This document shows positions 11,831 to 23,170 of a DNA stretch of 64,000 bases, one piece after another. The translations under genes were made by a program, and so were the position numbers. This DNA is from Ampullaceana balthica (lineage: Eukaryota > Mollusca > Gastropoda > Lymnaeidae): assembly GCA_944989445.1 (NCBI GenBank), contig CALYLW010000016.1, forward strand, positions 1,762,005 to 1,826,004, read 5' to 3'. Each line of letters starts with the position of its first letter. The stretch's first letter is position 1. The notes below the pieces were generated by a model. It did not search any database. It was given only the letters and a program-made list of their open reading frames with translations, and had not been told where the DNA came from.

Positions 11831-13051
11831 TATGGTGGTAATTGATATTTAAAAAAAAATAGAATTCTTTCATTTATTGAATTAAGTTAAATGACTCAAT
11901 TTCAAAACAAAATCATGATAAACTGTTCATCCTGAACAAACAATTAAACAAGAAGATAAGATCGTCGCTATCCATCGTCTCCCTCCATGACCCAGACGCT
12001 GTCATCATTATTGTGAGGTCGAGAATTTTGTACTTGTAAATCAAAACGAAAATAACAAAGTAGTGATAACCAAACAACGCTGCCTAGTAATCAAAATAGT
12101 GATATGTATGTAGAAATCATTCATTATAGCCATTTTTAGATACTGCTAAGATATGTACGGAGTTTCCAACAATATTCATTGTTCACTGTTCACTTGAAAT
12201 TCATAAAATATCACATCCCCACACATGCGCCCTAAATGATTATTTTTTAAAGATATCGTGTCACCACTCCGAGAGACGGCAATATAATCCAATGTTCTAC
12301 CAGAAAGGGAGGTAATTTACAAGAAATGAACCGGCCAGATTTCCCACAAGATGGATTGCTCATTGAATTTTCCGCTTGTCCGACGAACAGAAGTCCTGCA
12401 TTGATTGAAATCTTCGTGTTGTTAGCTTATCTCCCCTTACCACTCTCCCACACCGGAAGGTGTAAAATAATTTTAAAATGGTTTTATGGTGAGATATATC
12501 AGGGTACCGTGAAAGATAGTGTTAGATTAATATGTGAACAGTTCTCATCATGCAACACAGGGGGGGGGGCACGTGTCCGTAACATTGTCATTATGTGTCA
12601 ACATTCTTTACACTTTACAACATTAAGTGGACACGTCTTCATCCAAAAGGCCACATCTAACTTTTTGTTTTAAAAGAAATCTGCTTGATGTCAGTGGAAA
12701 ACGGACATTTAAAGGCAATTACAAATATAAGAAATGTTGATCATCAGTGATTAGGGTTAGGTGTTAAGTGCAGTTAGGATAGTACTAATAAGTTCCCGAA
12801 GCATTTCAGCTAGTCGCAAGTAGGCTATGAACTTTTATCACCCAAGATGAATATACTTAAAAAAGAAAAGAAATGGAAAAAAAAACTCTAAAATTATACC
12901 AAAAAAGTAAATTTAAAATGTTCTCCCCCCACCCCCACCCTAAAATTCAGAGTTAGATTGTCGACTAGAAAGCAAAAGTTTAAAAAGATCCGGGCTCTAA
13001 ATCAAAAAGTTACTTGGTAAGGTGAGTTAGTTTATTTCATGTTTAAGGTTT
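11831..13051. other. Non-coding stretch
   Basis: AT-rich, with short G and C runs (12560-12569, 12925-12945). The plus-strand open frame 12326-12673 (115 residues) shows no domain, no clear splice sites and no repeat support. I do not call it a gene. Confidence 0.45.
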
Positions 13052-13600
13052 TTAAATCCCTTATATTAACTTCGCGGCCGTCTCTGTCGTCATCTCATCA
13101 TCTCTCTCATCATCTCATCATCTCATGGGCGGGCGGAAAAACAAAAGTCGAAAATGACCCACTTCCCGTGATTCGATCGAGCTGAAATTTAGCACATTGA
13201 CCCGTCTGACCTAACAATGCATCGTATCAAAATTTCAGATCGATCGAACGTACCGTAATTAAATTAATGCATTTTTAGTTTATCCTTATATGAGGTATGT
13301 AATTTAAATTCACGGTTTGTTATTGTTTTTTTCCCACGTGAAATTTTGAGCTGACGCATTGAGGCGACCCAACGAAGCGACGGGGCGCTTTTGTTTACAT
13401 TTTACGTGTCACTCTGAGCTCGGTCAAGCGAATCGGTGACCAGACTTTTCCCCTCTCCCCCCCCCCACCCCTCCCCCCCCCACTAGGGTTATGATGCAAA
13501 GTTGAGTTAAGACAGATTCAGTCTGTAAATGTTTGAAAATAATCAATACTGTTAGTTATGTCTCATATATAAGGGATTTATAGTCAAAAACTTTGTTTTT
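13052..13600 (+). mobile_element. Interspersed repeat family A, full-length-like copy
   Basis: It begins taaatcccttatattaac and ends atataagggatttatag, followed by tcaaaaac, so the ends form an inverted repeat around taaatccctta. Shared internal blocks are gggcgggcggaaaaacaaaag, acttcccgtga, aaaatttcagatcgatcg and ttacattttacgtgtcac. The same blocks occur at 24690, 34100-35222 (three copies, inverted), 37975-39060 (diverged) and 42014. No coding region. Superfamily not assigned; a Helitron or Helentron relation is possible but unproven. Confidence 0.75.
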
Positions 13601-13956
13601 ACGGGTTTGTTTTATTTCTTTTACGCCACTCTTTCAAGACGTGCTTCAATGATATGAGGAGAACAATTGCTTATGATGATCGTGGGTCTTTGTGTATGTG
13701 AGATTTGGCGGGAATTTCATATCATACGGCTAGGTGGAGGTTTTATCATATTGCTAGCACTACTTATAACGAGATGTGTTTTGGCCTTGTAGAGGTTTTT
13801 GTAATTTACAAAAGTATTTTAAGCTTATTAACGTCTTTTAAAGTTATCTTTTAATTTTAAAATTGGATTTTTTAAAACTTCTTTTGAATTAATTCCTATT
13901 ATTAAGCCTGTTCAGTCGTCTTATAATCCCCAATCTGAAGAAGGCATCTTGCCACC

Positions 13957-14074
13957 ATATTCCTCGTCATATTCCTCGTCATATTCCTCGTCATATTCCT
14001 CGTCATATTCCTAGTCATATTCCTCGTCATATTCCTCCTCATATTCCTCGTCATATTCCTCGTCATATTCCTCG
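13957..14074. repeat. Short minisatellite, 12-bp unit (atattcctcgtc), about 10 copies
   Basis: Nearly perfect 12-bp repeats with a few variants (ctagtc, cctcctc). Simple tandem array. Confidence 0.95.
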
Positions 14075-14320
14075 TTTTCTTTTGTGTACTTTTCTAATTT
14101 TAAATATGAATTGTTGCGTAAAATTCTGTTTACTTAAACTAATTCCAGCCTGCCCCATCAACACAATATAAATATGTATTACATAATTTTACGTTGTTAT
14201 ATATATAAATGTCAAAGTCAATTTTTTATATTTTGTTGTTGTTTTCCTTTTTGTTGCTTTCCTAGCAATACCTTGTCGAGACCAAAGTCTCTAGCTCTCC
14301 CTTGCTTCACTAAGAACCAC

Positions 14321-14534
14321 GTCTTCCTTGCAATTTCTTTTTACGCTAGTCTCTGTATGGGTCCTCTTGAGTACCTCATTTCAGACCAGGAGAAATCTCA
14401 CCCTCTCTCTCTCTCTCTGTCTCCTTCTATCTTGTTCCTCTCTGACGATATGTCTTCCTTGTTCTTTCTGTTGACGCTAATCTCTGTATGGGTCCTCTTG
14501 AATACGTCATTTCAGACCAGGAGAAATCTCGCCC
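14321..14534. repeat. Imperfect direct duplication, period 131 bp
   Basis: Blocks at 14321-14402 and 14452-14534 both read gtcttcctt, then acgct, then tctctgtatgggtcctcttg, then ttcagaccaggagaaatctc. They are separated by a CT-rich segment. The open frame 14174-14593 spans it, but the duplication is nucleotide-level and no protein family is evident. Confidence 0.85.
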
Positions 14535-14881
14535 TTGTTCAATTTCTCCTCACAGCACGACTCACGAATCTCCTTTTTAATCTTTCATACTAATATTTTT
14601 TTTACCCATTATGCCGTGTTATACGTGACGAGAAGAATTACACAGTTTTCAATATAGTGTTAATATGCTAGAGATTTAATAATTCAAATACGTGAAACTT
14701 TATCAGAGCTTTTCCCCATGATTTGAAAAAAAATGAAATTAAAATCCATTTTAATATTTCTAAGACAAGAAGGTTTCACTTTGGATTAAAGTAATACTAC
14801 AACCTGTACTGTTTGCTAGATACAGCCAAACGTAAAGGAAACATTAGCGACACATACTAATTTGATATTATTCGTCAGGTC

Positions 14882-15088
14882 CAGTGATAGCGAAACTATG
14901 GCACGCGTGCCGTAGTCGGCACGCAGAGCCTCACCAGCCCGCTCGCGAATAAAATATCACTTCCTTATTCAAACCAGCCCACCCACCCCCCCTTTTCGGT
15001 TTTGATAGAAGTGTAGGCACTGTGCTATAAATATCTGGGTTTGGGTTGAATTTTGGGCACGCGGCCCCTAATAGGTTCGCCCCCACGA
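14882..15088. mobile_element. Probable hAT-like MITE, old
   Basis: The left end cagtgatagcgaaactatgg, then cacgcgtgcc, matches the inverted right end (gtgggggcgaacctatta, then ggggccgcgtgccc) imperfectly. CAGTG starts and GCGAAACTATGGC blocks are common in hAT elements. I see no matching target duplication, which fits an old copy. The 14931-15116 minus open frame is non-coding element sequence. Confidence 0.5.
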
Positions 15089-15680
15089 CGGATACCTCGT
15101 TGAAAGAATTTGTCATTTCTCAGACCCTACAAAATACTTGGATATTTGATGAATATCTTAGTGACTTTGGTCCCGATTGAATACCTCGGATATTCCTATT
15201 AATATATCAGCCATGATTTGACAGGTCTCACACGATCGATGGACCTAACAGAAACGTAAACTGACATTCTTGTGTGCAGCCCGCCCCTCCACCTGACCGG
15301 ATGAATGCTTATCACCGTGTCCCTATGCAGGAATATGTCAACAACTTTCAGTATGTCATAAAATTACAGTCCACATTATTAATATAATATAATATAATAA
15401 TAATATATAATATATATACTAATATAATAACATAATTATTACAAGTTCCTTGTTCTAAGCTCTTCTCCTATACATGTTCTAAACATGATTTGCGTCCCAT
15501 TTCCAGTAATTGTTTTCCCAAAAGAGCATAGGAATCAACACACACTTTCAAAGTACCCAACATCCTTTCTACGCTAAGTACCCACCACATCAACTTACTC
15601 AAACACGAAATGTAAGCACCTCACAATGATAAGCACCCCACAGTGTACGCGTACGTAAACCCTAATGACCTAAATCTTTG
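15089..15680. other. Non-coding stretch
   Basis: AT-rich, including a (AATAT)n-like run at about 15378-15430. No feature recognised. Confidence 0.45.
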
Positions 15681-17226
15681 CTATATAACATGGGTCGGGA
15701 GACTTTTTGTCTGAGAGAGCCATAAACACCACATATTTTGAAAAGTAATTCTGTGAGAGCCATACATTAGGTTTAAAACTAAAAATTCAAGTAAATGTGT
15801 GCATTTTGTGTAATTTCAGTACAAACGTACAATAATTATGTCTATGAATTCTTTTTAATATCATTGCTATGCTGTTTTTTTTGGTGGTCGGACACTTCGA
15901 CCCCGGACGATTTGACCCCGGACGGTTCGACCACAGGACGTTTCGACCCCAGGACGTTTCGACCCCAGGACGTTTCGACCCCGGACGTTTCGACCCCTTC
16001 GTATCTACACCGTTGAATTTTTTTTAAAATATACTTTTTAAAATTGATTATTTTTAAAATTAATTTTTGGTGTAAAAATAATTTATCTTAAAATTATTAT
16101 CCACTAAAAAATAAATACAGTTGGAATCGTTATTTATATATACAAGGACAAACAGTCAACATTCAAACAAATTCATGATTGTGATAAATGCGCCATTCCT
16201 CTGAGGTCCTTCCAAACCTATCCAACTCCACCCCCACCCGTCCGATGTAATCGGACAATAAAAAGGCAATGTGGTCAGATAGTCCTTTCTAAAGGTTCCT
16301 ACATTCTCTCTGCCCCCACTCACTCTATTCACCTACCCCATAACCCTCGCAAGCACAGGGCGTGCTGTGGTGGTCATTGAGTCTAGCCTTCGTAACATGG
16401 GAGTATGTAGCCCCTGGACAAAACAACCAGGACGTAACGTTCAGTCCGGTCATACGGTCCCAGCAAGCAGCTTGAATGTTATTGTCTGCTATGCGGTGGT
16501 ATTAACTATTGAAATTTATTACATTTAAATACTGACAACTTTGTACGTCTTATTAAAATCAGTATTTCTGCTAGGGAGGTATACACGTGTTAAGGAACAC
16601 AAGAAACAGAATTGAATGTGAAGGGCACGGGTTTGTAATGGTTTCAACGACTGCGAAATGCGTCGTTCAGCATGTCAACACCTCAAAAACAAAAAACGTT
16701 CATTATTTTTTTTATTAATCACTGTGAAAATCTTTAAACGACTTACATTTATACATGTTCAAAACCCAATAATAAATTAGGTCGCTTTTAAGTGTGTTTG
16801 GGATAGGAGTGGAAATTTTGTTTCTAATTTTTAATGGATGATATACCAAAATGTAATTTTAAAAAAAAATTTAAAAAATAAATAAATACATTTCACGGTG
16901 TAGAAATCAAAGTGGCGAAACGTCCGGGGTCGAATCGTCCGTGGTTGAACCGTCCGTGGTCTAACCGACCGGGGTCGAAACGTCCTGTGGTCGAAGTGTC
17001 CTGTGGTCGAAATGGCAGGGTCGAACAGTCCGGGGTCGAAACGTCCGGGGTCGAAGCGTCCGTAATTCTTTTTTTGTATGCAATTAATATGTAGATCAAA
17101 GTAAATGAGTTTGAATAAACGTTTTTAAAAAATAAAAAATCGAACATTTGTCTAAGAGCCAGATGCAGCCATCGATAGAGCCACATCTGTCTCGTGAGCC
17201 ATGGTTTCCCGACCACTCTTATATAA
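15681..17226. mobile_element. hAT-like MITE split by a foldback transposon
   Basis: Outer element 15689-17218. The left end has catgggtcgggagac and gagagagccat. The right end has gagccatggtttcccgacca. The flanking 8-bp duplication is nearly exact (ctatataa / ttatataa). The same MITE occurs uninterrupted at 53531-53853. Comparison of the two places an extra segment of about 1.2 kb between about 15880 and 17066 in this copy (next entry). Confidence 0.82.
15883..17066. mobile_element. Foldback-type DNA transposon with tandem-repeat terminal inverted repeats
   Basis: Both ends are built of 15-16-bp subrepeats of the form gacgtttcgaccccg: about 7 units at 15889-16003 and about 10 units in inverted orientation at 16903-17060. 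On both sides the subrepeats end internally at tctacaccgt (about 16003-16012; inverted at 16895-16905). The 0.9-kb interior is non-coding and contains C-rich sequence. It is inserted in a T-rich site of a hAT MITE, so the target duplication is ambiguous. Long subrepeated termini are typical of foldback elements. The superfamily is not identified. Confidence 0.8.
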
Positions 17227-17360
17227 GAATGACCAAACCATTTCCGTTTCTAGGTACTTTAAAAGGACTTCGTATGTAAGCGGCGTGTCATTGTACTCAC
17301 ACGTTCAACTGTATTCAGCAATTGAAAAAAGGTCAAGTCTACTTGTGTACGCAACACATC

Positions 17361-18616
17361 ACAAACTATCACAGTACACAAACTATCACAATACACAAAC
17401 TATCACAGTACACAAACTATCACAATACACAAATTATTACAATACACAAACTATCACAGTACACAAACTACCACAGTACACAAACTACCACAGTAAAAAA
17501 ACTAACAAAGTAAGCAGACTATCACAGTACACAAACTATCACAGTACACAAACTATCACAATACACAAACTATCACAGTACACAAACTACCACAGTACAC
17601 AAACTATCACAGTACACAAACTATCACAGTACACAAACTATCACAGTACACAAACTATCACAGTACACAAACTACCACAGTACACAAACTATCACATTAC
17701 ACAAACTATCACAGTACACAAAATATCACAGTACGCAAACTGCCACAGTACACAAACTATCAAAGTGCACAAACTATCACAGTACACAAACTATCACAGT
17801 ACACAAACTATCACAGTACACACACTATCACAGTACACAAACTATCACAGTACACAAACTATCACAGTACACAAACTATCACAGTAGACAAACTATCACA
17901 GTACACACACTATCACAGTACACAAACTATCACAGTACACAAACTATCACAGTACACAAACTATCACAGTACACAAACTACCACAGTACACAAACTACCA
18001 CAGTAAAAAAACTAACAAAGTAAGCAGACTATCACAGTACACAAACTATCACAGTACACAAACTATCACAATACACAAACTATCACAGTACACAAACTAT
18101 CACAATACACAAACTATCACAATACACAAACTATCACAGTACACAAACTACCACAGTACACAAACTACCACAGTAAACAAACTAACAAAGTAAGCAGACT
18201 ATCACAGTACACAAACTATCACAGTACACAAACTATCACAATACACAAACTATCACAGTACACAAACTACCACAGTACACAAACTATCACAGTACACAAA
18301 CTATCACAGTACACAAACTATCACAGTACACAAACTATCACAGTACACAAACTACCACAGTACACAAACTACCACAGTACACAAACTATCACAGTACACA
18401 AACTATCACAGTACACAAAATATCACAGTACGCAAACTGCCACAGTACACAAACTATCAAAGTGCACAAACTATCACAGTACACAAACTATCACAGTACA
18501 CAAACTATCACAGTACATACACTATCACAGTACACAAACTATCACAGTACACAAACTATCACAGTACACAAACTGCTACAGTACACAAACTATCAAAGCA
18601 AGCAGACTATCACAGC
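17361..18616. repeat. Minisatellite, 17-bp unit (ctatcacagtacacaaa), about 74 copies with block duplication
   Basis: Most units are identical. Rare variants mark a higher-order structure: the cassette ending taagcagact recurs at 17520, 18030 and 18200 (distances 510 and 170 bp, exact multiples of 17). The cassette gtacgcaaactgcc recurs at 17731 and 18428 (697 bp, 41 units). Segments of about 30-40 units were therefore duplicated en bloc. The open frames over it (17201-17887, 18462-18671) are artefacts. Confidence 0.95.
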
Positions 18617-19015
18617 TTGCAACTGCTGTATAAAATCTATATCCACGTGTTTCGCAAAGTTCAACTTTTAATTTCACGACCACGTCACCTCTGGCATGGC
18701 CTCCAAGATGAGATTGAACAATCTGGGGTGGGGGGGGGGAGGGTGTCATGGACCCCGAGCAAGGGCTGACATCTGGTAAAGCGAAAAAAGACAAGGTTAC
18801 CTCCCCCGAGTGCTGTCCGGTGTGTTTGTACAGAGGAGACGGGCTCTGGGTTCACATGGTGCATGCTGCACACTTATTGCATTGACGTTCAACATCTGTG
18901 GGAGATAGTGCAGCACTTCGTCTTGACAACTCCAGGCAGATACAGGGCAAAAGGTGTGCGAATTAAATAAAATCTATGTTTTTAACAATTCAGCATTCGA
19001 CATAAACATATAGAG
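18617..19015. other. Non-coding stretch with G-run
   Basis: It contains ggggtgggggggggagggtg at about 18725-18744, a possible G-quadruplex. Two short minus frames overlap it without recognisable motif. Confidence 0.4.
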
Positions 19016-19340
19016 AATGAGAGAGACAGTAATACATAGATAGACAGAGAGAGATATTAATAGAGAAAGAGATAGAGAGAGAGAGAGAGAAACTAATATT
19101 TAGAGAAAGAGATAGAGAAGGAGCAAGAAAAGGGGAAAGACAGTGATGAGATAGGGAGGAACGATATATAGATAGAAATACGAAATGATGGAAGAATGGT
19201 CGAATGGATGGGTGGTCTGGTATATATATATGGATGGATGGATGGATGGAGATATATATATATAGGTAGATTAGATAGATAGATAGATATATAGATAGAT
19301 ATATAGGTAGATAGATTTAGATAATAGATAGAAATATAGT
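19016..19340. repeat. Compound microsatellite region (GA, GGAT, GATA)
   Basis: Successive GA-rich tract (19016-19145), ggatggatggat (about 19231-19250) and tagatagata (19270-19330) runs, with interspersed TATA dinucleotides. Confidence 0.9.
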
Positions 19341-19620
19341 TTATTTATTCAATTTTTATGTATTTACAAAAATCCAAATCTAGGTATTAGAAATAGTAGC
19401 CTAGAATTTTAACAATCTATCAGCAATCATTTGAAGAAAATTTTGGCCCTTTACAGCCAATGATTTTGAAAAAAAGAAAATCTCTGTTTTCCTTCAATAA
19501 AATCAAACATACTGTATCTCCAAAGATCAAATTTGCTTCCTGCAAATAACTTCGTTTTTTTACGCAGTCACCATTTAATTTCTGCTATCTTTTCCTCTCT
19601 CATTTGCTTCTCTCATATGT

Positions 19621-19816
19621 AATAGTCACACTTATGTCACAGCGCAACCACGCGAATAAAAAAAAATAAAAAAATTAAAAAAAATAAATGTGATGTTTGT
19701 TAACATCACATTTTTTTAATTTTATTGGCGTGGTTGCGCTGTGACATAAGTGTGACTATTATATTTAATATTCACACTTATGTCACAGCGCAACCACGCC
19801 AATAACAAATGTGATG
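19621..19816. repeat. 33-bp perfect inverted repeat with a third direct copy
   Basis: The left arm 19621-19653 (aatagtcacacttatgtcac continuing agcgcaaccacgc) is perfectly complementary to 19728-19760. The 74-bp spacer is A-rich then T-rich and contains an inner palindrome aatgtgatg ... catcacatt. A third copy in direct orientation lies at about 19771-19816 and extends into aatgtgatgttaaca. Transcribed RNA or single-stranded DNA would form a long hairpin. It may be a small foldback MITE; no target duplication is certain. Confidence 0.88.
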
Positions 19817-21970
19817 TTAACAAATGTCATTCACTATTTTCATGACGACCCTATTGAGCCAATACCTAAATGTTGATAGTTTGGCATTTGTCATAAAGAA
19901 AACTTCAGATCTCACACAGTATTGTAATCCTGCAAAGATTCGAAATCGGGATTTTGAGGAAGCGCAACGTTTTACAACTTCCTGGTTCAGAAAAAACAAG
20001 TTTTGAAATCTTGTCTGTATGTGTGTGTGTGTGAACACAATATTTTGAGTACCGTTTCAGCTATGTAGAGAACATTATTAGATTGTATGTGTAGTTCTCT
20101 ATTAAGAATTGAGCTATTTCTGATAACTTGAAAAGGTACTTTCTCTATTTCCGAATTCTCAAAAACTTTCAGAATTCGATAATTGTATATCATACTATAA
20201 GAACGTTTCGCCTTCATGAGTTTCTAGAAAAACGAACGTTTTTGTCACACATTTCCTGATGAAATAATTCCTCTCAGAATGTCTGACTATTTGATTGTTA
20301 TCTTAACGAAATCAACCCAAATGAATACCCCGATAATTCTATTAATATATTTCCAGCATGAAATAATACATCATTCCGGTCTTAAGCAAATCTACGTATG
20401 TTGTCATATCACCAACAGGCATTCATTGACAATAAGTGCGGACATGACAGTCTTTGACAGTTAATGACAACCTGTTATAATAACTACGTGCCCTCATAAA
20501 AACTCGCCTACTTTCTACACAGGCCATGGCAATATTTATAGACAATTTGAGGCCAAGAAACTGGCACAAACTTAACGGGAATACAGACAACTCCGGGAAT
20601 TGATAATGTCGCAAAGCTACAGTTTATTTATTTAACGGCGATATATTTTCATCTATGTTTATTCTTGTCGCCTTCTCTGTTGACCATAGCTTCTGGCTGA
20701 AACGTTCATTCCATTGCCCTGTTGGTGTTGCGTCTGTAGCGAAGGCTATTCGCCGAAACATCAATTTTATTAACACTTTTTTTTCTTGTGGCGAAGACTA
20801 TTCACCGAAAAATTAATTTCATTTTTCTGTTGATGTTGTGTCTGCGGTAGAAGAATTGCATGTTTTCCACCCTATCATTATTGCACATATTCTACGAATC
20901 TTTTCCTTCATTGTCGTCACTCATTCCATTCCTTATTGCTACAGTTATGATTCATACTCTCACAAATTAAAAAAAAATGCTGCAACTGGAAACTCTTACC
21001 ACGTGATTGAATACATGACCAGAGGTCCCGCCCCAACATAAGCACCGCCCACCCCATACAACATTCCATTCAAACGTGCAAGTATCTTAAAACTAATGGC
21101 ACGCAGAACAGCCGATGACAGATCAACAACACGCCCGGACCTTCCCAATGTCGTGAACAGCAAAGATTCAATTACGCTCTCTGAGCGAGCAGCCGACTCG
21201 GCCCAACAGCGGCCTTGTGGAAGGGTTTCCCTCCAAATACCATGATGTATTGTGGCCGTGGCGTGTTATGATTACCGTGCCGATGATGACATTGGTAGCG
21301 TGCCTGCAGTGAAAATAACGATATGGGAGAGCCAGGGTGCCATAAATCTCCGTAAGGCCTGCAGTAATGGGGGAGTTGGGGTGGCGAGTTTGGGGAGCTG
21401 GGTTTGGAGATGATGTACTGCTTGGTTAAAAACTAGAGGTTCTCATCCTGTGGTCTGAGGACTCATTTTAAGTATGTGGACTCCCTTTGGGTATGATAAG
21501 TTGTTTGGTTGTCCTTGAACTGTATTTAAGGCCTTAAGATCAATGATATTATTCTAAAAGTGTTAGCTAAAATTAATCTGATTAGCAAAGGGTCCATGAC
21601 CTTATCATACTTTTAAAGACGTCCACACCCAGTCAGTGATCGATAAAATGTTTTGAATGTAAAATGAGATCGTTGTTTTTATATGAAGTTCAAAAAGGTT
21701 CTGTGGTGTATTAAGGTTTAAGAATCCCTGTTAGAAACACTCCCACTTGGTCGTTTTTTAATGTTGTTTGTTTTGTTCATTCACAAGTGATAGCTTTTTT
21801 ATTGTCTTTATTTGATTCCCATGTAGAAGCCTTGAATGAGAAATAAAATATAAACGCAAATATGATACACATTTATATATCTACATATGAAATATATGAA
21901 TAAAGATAAATACGTATTTATATACATATTTATATTTTATAAAAATGTACACGAAGATATATATATATAA
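19817..21970. other. Non-coding stretch with weak local repeats
   Basis: At about 20690-20845 three imperfect copies of a roughly 70-bp segment (ctattcgccgaaac-like, gttggtgttgcgtctg-like) occur. Short open frames (19824-20006, 20279-20464, 20838-21041) have no family signature. No other feature. Confidence 0.45.
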
Positions 21971-21979
21971 ATATATATA

Positions 21980-21986
21980 TGGAGAG

Positions 21987-22051
<65 letters not shown>
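21980..22051. repeat. (GA)n microsatellite
   Basis: About 30 uninterrupted GA dinucleotides after a short agagacagc lead-in. Confidence 0.97.
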
Positions 22052-22055
<4 letters not shown>

Positions 22056-22160
22056 GCGCTGTTCCTGTTAGAATGATTGATTCTACGTGATAATGTTGAT
22101 ATAAATTATTTTAGACCTAGATATTAATGAGTGACATATAACACAATCTTATCCCTTCTA

Positions 22161-22959
22161 TTTGGACACATTCTTACCACGGCTTTTTGGACACATTCTC
22201 ACCACGGCTGTTTGCACACATTCTCACCACGGCTGTTTGCACACATTCTCACCACGGCTGTTTGGACACATTCTCACCACGGCTGTTTGCACACATTCTC
22301 ACCACGGCTGTTTGGACACATTCTCACCACGGCTGTTTGCACACATTCTCACCACGGCTGTTTGGACACATTCTTACCACGGCTTTTTGGACACATTCTC
22401 ACCACGGCTGTTTGGACACATTCTCACCACGGCTGTTTGCACACATTCTCACCACGGCTGTTTCCATCATTCTCACCACGGCTGTTTGGACACATTCTCA
22501 CCACGGCTGTTTGCACACATTCTCACCACGGCTGTTTGCACACATTCTCACCACGGCTGTTTGCACACATTCTCACCACGGCTGTTTGCACACATTCTCA
22601 CCACGGCTGTTTGCACACATTCTCACCACGGCTGTTTGCACACATTCTCACCACGGCTGTTTGCACACATTCTCACCACGGCTGTTTGGACACATTCTCA
22701 CCACGGCTGTTTGCACACATTCTCACCACGGCTGTTTGCACACATTCTCACCACGGCTGTTTGCACACATTCTCACCACGGCTGTTTGCACACATTCTCA
22801 CCACGGCTGTTTGCACACATTCTCACCACGGCTGTTTGGACACATTCTCACCACGGCTGTTTGCACACATTCTCACCACGGCTGTTTGCACACATTCTCA
22901 CCACGGCTGTTTGGACACATTCTCACCACGGCTGTTTGGACACATTCTCACCACGGCTG
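22161..22959. repeat. Minisatellite, 25-bp unit, about 32 copies
   Basis: The unit is ggctgtttgcacacattctc plus accac, alternating between gcacac and ggacac variants, with one deviant unit (tttccatcattc) near 22461. Since 25 is not a multiple of 3, each forward frame reads a 25-residue cycle, giving three long overlapping open frames that are artefacts. Confidence 0.97.
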
Positions 22960-23170
22960 ATGGTCTGGAAGCTTTACTCCATTTTAAACTAATTTGGTCA
23001 GCGTGCGACTACGGGGTTTCTCAAACTGTCTTTTATGGTGCAGCACTTAAACACTTTATCTCCTGACTATTTACCTCAATTAAATGTCTATTCCTGTAAA
23101 TGTTTTTTTAAAAATAATCAGTTGACATTCTCTTTCTCGATGTTAGGTCAGAGTTCAGATCTTAGTACCT
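22960..23170. other. Non-coding spacer
   Basis: Unremarkable sequence between the 25-bp array and the retrotransposon relic. Confidence 0.4.

Noticed and set aside
17361..18616. Possible CRISPR array
   Set aside because: Repeats are contiguous with no unique spacers, the DNA is eukaryotic, and no cas genes are present. The same applies to every other array here.
22131..23066. 311-, 276- and 257-residue open frames
   Set aside because: All three forward frames of one 25-bp array are open at once, which marks a repeat artefact.
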